A stretch of DNA of 64,000 nt from a bacterium (GTDB taxonomy: Bacteria > Pseudomonadota > Alphaproteobacteria > Caulobacterales > Hyphomonadaceae), in the NCBI GenBank assembly GCA_016125045.1, contig WGML01000006.1:310001-374000 (forward strand), read 5' to 3'. The translations under genes and the position numbers were made by a program. Every line of letters starts with the position of its first letter. The first letter of the stretch is position 1. Shown here one piece after another: positions 61,608-64,000 of this stretch. The notes beneath the pieces were generated by a model. The model did not search any database. It saw nothing but the letters and a program-made list of their open reading frames with translations, and was not told where the DNA came from.

Positions 61608-63071
61608 TCAACGCGGGCTGACGAACAGCGGCATGCCCCCGGCCGGGCGCAGCGTGATGCGGATGTTCGGCCGCACGCGGTGCGCCGGGTTGGGCGAGAA
61701 CCGCAAGTCCCGGACGAGCGTTGCAAGGATCGCGGCGGCTTCCATGTAGGCGAACTTCATCCCGATGCAGATGCGCTGGCCGCCGCCGAACGGAATGTAT
61801 GCGAACCTGTGGCGACCCGCGGAGCGCTCGGGGGAAAACCGTTCAGGATCAAACATCTCCGGCTGGTCCCAGATTCTCTGGTGGCGATGCATCACATAGA
61901 TCATGATGAGGACGAGATCGCCCGCCTCGATCTTGAGGTCGCCATCCTCGACGTCCCGTACCGCGCGCCGGTCCATCAGGGCCACGGGCGGATAGAGACG
62001 CATCGCCTCCTTCACCACCTGCTCGTGGAAGGTGAGCCGCTCCACCATGTCGGCGTCGACCGGCGCATCGCCGCAGACCTCAACCGCCTCGGCGTGGAGC
62101 CGGTCCTGGACCACAGGATCATTGGCGATGAGATAGAGGGTGTAGGTGAGCGCAAGGGCGGTGGTCTCGTGTCCCGCGCCGATGAAGGTGACGATATTGT
62201 CGCGCAATTCCGTTTCGGAGAGTCCGCGGCCGGTCTCCGGATCACGCGCCGCCATCAACAGGCTGAGAAGGTCGCTGCGTGTCTCGTCCGACGCCCGCCG
62301 CCGCGCAATGGAGTCGACCGCCGCCGCCTTGAGCCGGGCCGCCGCTCGCGCGCCCTTGCTCCCCTTCAGACGGGGGATCCAGGGCGGCGCCCCGAGTATG
62401 TCCAGCAGATCGGGATGTCCGAGCGTCTGCACATAGTCCGTTACGGCCGAAGAGACGTGCTCATGGCGAAACCCCGGATCGCCGCTCGACATGATCGTCT
62501 CGACGATGACATCGAGGGTCGTACGGTTCATCTCGTTCATCACGTCGATCGGCGCCCCGCCGCCCTCCGCGCGCATCCGGCCCACCGCCTCGCTTGCGGC
62601 GCGGGCGAAGGTGGGAACGAGCGCCTTCAGCGCATCATACCGAAACGCCGGCGACGCGGCCCGCCGTTGAAACCGCCAGTGCTCTCCTTCCGACGTGAGC
62701 AATCCCTCTCCGGTTGCGGGTTTCAGAAGCCGCGTCTGGAACTCCGACTTCTCGAACGCGTCGGCATGGTCGAGCAGCACCGCCTTCACATGTTCGGGCG
62801 AGCGGATGTAGTGCGCCGTCCGCCCCATCCAGTGAAGCTTGTGGTAACGATCCCGATAGGCGGATTTCGGCCAGACCTTGATGGGGTTGTCGACCATCGT
62901 GAGCAGGCCGCGCACGAACGGCAGAGGCGTCTCCGGCGGAGCGATCGTGTCGGCGCGGAACAGACGCCGCGGTTCGCCCTTCGCGGCGTCCGTCGCATTG
63001 CGGGCCTCGGGGCCGCCAGCCGGGCTCGCGTTCGCGCCAGCGTTCAAATCATGGGGAAGCGTGTCGGGCAC
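61608..63071 (-). CDS. Cytochrome P450
   Basis: I place the start at a GTG at 63071 (VPDTLPHDLNAG) after ggagac, giving 487 residues; the frame is open further up into the divergent gene. The I-helix reads FIGAGHETTALAL, K-helix EAMR, the aromatic PERF region FDPERFSPERS and the heme Cys FGGGQRICIG. The N-terminus PFVRGLLTMVDNPIKVWPKSAYRDRYHKLHWMGRTAHYI is typical of a bacterial self-sufficient-free CYP family found in alphaproteobacteria. It needs separate ferredoxin and reductase, neither of which is nearby. Substrate unknown. Confidence 0.92.
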   Translation of the reverse strand: MPDTLPHDLNAGANASPAGGPEARNATDAAKGEPRRLFRADTIAPPETPLPFVRGLLTMVDNPIKVWPKSAYRDRYHKLHWMGRTAHYIRSPEHVKAVLLDHADAFEKSEFQTRLLKPATGEGLLTSEGEHWRFQRRAASPAFRYDALKALVPTFARAASEAVGRMRAEGGGAPIDVMNEMNRTTLDVIVETIMSSGDPGFRHEHVSSAVTDYVQTLGHPDLLDILGAPPWIPRLKGSKGARAAARLKAAAVDSIARRRASDETRSDLLSLLMAARDPETGRGLSETELRDNIVTFIGAGHETTALALTYTLYLIANDPVVQDRLHAEAVEVCGDAPVDADMVERLTFHEQVVKEAMRLYPPVALMDRRAVRDVEDGDLKIEAGDLVLIMIYVMHRHQRIWDQPEMFDPERFSPERSAGRHRFAYIPFGGGQRICIGMKFAYMEAAAILATLVRDLRFSPNPAHRVRPNIRITLRPAGGMPLFVSPR

Positions 63072-63261
63072 CTGCGCCGTCTCCAGTTCTGGTCGCCCGT
63101 CTTGCGTGGCGCTCTCCCCTGCCCGATGGAGTAACACCACCACTGATCCGGGTCGAGGGGCGCCTTGGCCGGCGACCCGCCCTGAAGCGCCACTGAAACT
63201 CTCCCGAAACCCACCCCGAAAGCCACTCCCAGTCGGGGCCGACACCACAAGGAAGCTGAGA

Positions 63262-63963
63262 ATGTCGAAGACCTGGCCGCACCGCGAACGCCATACGGTC
63301 GACCGGACGAACTGGCTGCGCGCGGCGGTGCTCGGAGCCAATGACGGCGTCGTGTCCACCGCCAGCCTGATCATCGGCGTCGCCGCCGCGGGGGCGGCGC
63401 GCGGCGAGATCCTTCTCACTGGCGTTGCGGGCCTGGTTGCCGGGGCGATGTCGATGGCGGCGGGCGAATATGTGTCGGTCAGCTCGCAGGCCGACACCGA
63501 ATCAGCCGACCTCGCCCGTGAGACCAGAGAGCTGGACGAGGATCCGGCCGGAGAGTTGCGCGAACTCGCCGGCTTCTATGTCAAGCGCGGCCTCACGCCG
63601 GATCTTGCGCGCCAGGTCGCAGCTCAGTTGACCGAACACGACGCTCTCGGCGCCCATGCGCGCGAGGAACTCAACATTGTGGAGATCACTCAGGCCCGGC
63701 CCGTGCAGGCGGCCTTGACGTCGGCCGCGACGTTTTCATCGGGAGCGGCGATGGCGATCCTGCCCGCGATCATCGCGCCGCTGCATCTGATCCCTCCGCT
63801 TGTCGCTGGCTGCGGGTTGGTCGCGCTGGCGGGCCTGGGCGCGGCCTCCGCACGGGTGGGGCGTGCGCCGATGTTGCGGCCGGTGTTGCGCGTGACGCTC
63901 TGGGGCGCGCTTGCGATGGCGGTGACGGCCGCGGTCGGCATGCTGTTCGGCGCGGTTGGTTGA
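63262..63963 (+). CDS. VIT1/CCC1-family transporter
   Basis: The start is set at 63262 (MSKTWPHRERHTVDRTNWLRAAVLGANDGVVSTASL), with aaggaagctgag upstream, giving 233 residues; the track frame extends into the P450 shadow. Five membrane helices: AAVLGANDGVVSTASLIIGVAAA and AGLVAGAMSMAAGEYVSVSSQADTE are hallmark segments with the conserved Asp, Met and Glu of the iron/manganese path. The cytoplasmic part is ELDEDPAGELRELAGFYVKRGLTPDLARQVAAQL. It probably moves Fe or Mn out of the cytoplasm. The last 37 bases of the window hold nothing. Confidence 0.93.
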   Translation: MSKTWPHRERHTVDRTNWLRAAVLGANDGVVSTASLIIGVAAAGAARGEILLTGVAGLVAGAMSMAAGEYVSVSSQADTESADLARETRELDEDPAGELRELAGFYVKRGLTPDLARQVAAQLTEHDALGAHAREELNIVEITQARPVQAALTSAATFSSGAAMAILPAIIAPLHLIPPLVAGCGLVALAGLGAASARVGRAPMLRPVLRVTLWGALAMAVTAAVGMLFGAVG

Positions 63964-64000
63964 CGCTCCGGAGCCGGGGTTGTTCGGATCACGCTTCAGC

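Overview
The window is one contiguous piece of a GC-rich bacterial chromosome, densely packed with genes on both strands. It most likely comes from an alphaproteobacterium of the Caulobacterales/Maricaulales/Parvularculales type. The evidence is a circularly permuted (two-piece) tmRNA gene, a TipN-like polar coiled-coil protein, an orphan Hpt protein, several outer-membrane receptors, and the run hflK-hflC-degP-serB-miaA-ilvB-ilvN-ilvC-leuA together with mreB-mreC-mreD-mrdA-rodA. The exact genus cannot be read from the sequence. There is no rRNA, tRNA array, CRISPR array, transposase or prophage gene.

Layout. Positions 1-9.9 kb hold a LysR fragment cut by the window edge, an orphan Hpt protein, an Arg/Asp-rich secreted protein, a probable 54-residue small ORF missed by the ORF track, a TipN-like protein, a four-gene Mla/MCE lipid-transport operon, a DUF423 protein, a lipoprotein and a proline iminopeptidase. 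Positions 10-17.5 kb hold an SNF-type sodium symporter and the complete cell-elongation cluster mreB, mreC, mreD, mrdA (PBP2), rodA, read right to left. Positions 17.6-29.6 kb are mixed: an MFS transporter, an EVE-domain protein, an AT-rich and probably transferred gene with a nucleoside-deoxyribosyltransferase-like domain fused to helical repeats (a candidate immune effector), leuA with a leader peptide, and several membrane, lipid and receptor genes. Positions 29.6-34.5 kb carry the H+-pyrophosphatase, a DMT exporter, an outer-membrane protein and a DUF3617 protein.

Positions 34.5-42.7 kb hold the branched-chain amino-acid block. Read right to left it runs miaA, an ilv attenuator, ilvB, an unknown membrane protein, ilvN, a mazEF toxin-antitoxin pair, ilvC, a GNAT protein and a rhomboid protease; serB is divergent. 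Two leader peptides are visible by hand. The one before leuA is Leu-rich, with a promoter placed so that its mRNA would begin at the ATG. The one before ilvB has Ile/Ile/Val/Val codons, a good Shine-Dalgarno and a textbook intrinsic terminator. Together with ilvC these place most of the Ile/Val/Leu pathway within about 20 kb, under apparent translation-sensing control.

Positions 42.7-47.7 kb are envelope quality control and Fe-S carrier functions (degP, hflC, hflK, mrp). Positions 47.8-59.5 kb contain a degenerate nucleotidyltransferase-like protein, a periplasmic hypothetical, a Tat-targeted lipoprotein PLP aminotransferase, a TonB receptor with an outer-membrane protein and an SMP-30 lactonase, folate/thymidylate genes (folA, thyA), a queuosine-precursor-type transporter and aquaporin Z. 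Positions 59.6-64 kb contain a VOC protein, a small secreted protein built from two long repeats, the permuted ssrA gene (tag ANDNFAEGQALAA), a decayed membrane-protein gene, a cytochrome P450 and a VIT-family transporter.

Everything here is read by eye from sequence and the supplied translations. No searches were run, so family names rest on motifs and remembered family features, and start codons are chosen from homology-like N-termini and ribosome-binding sites.
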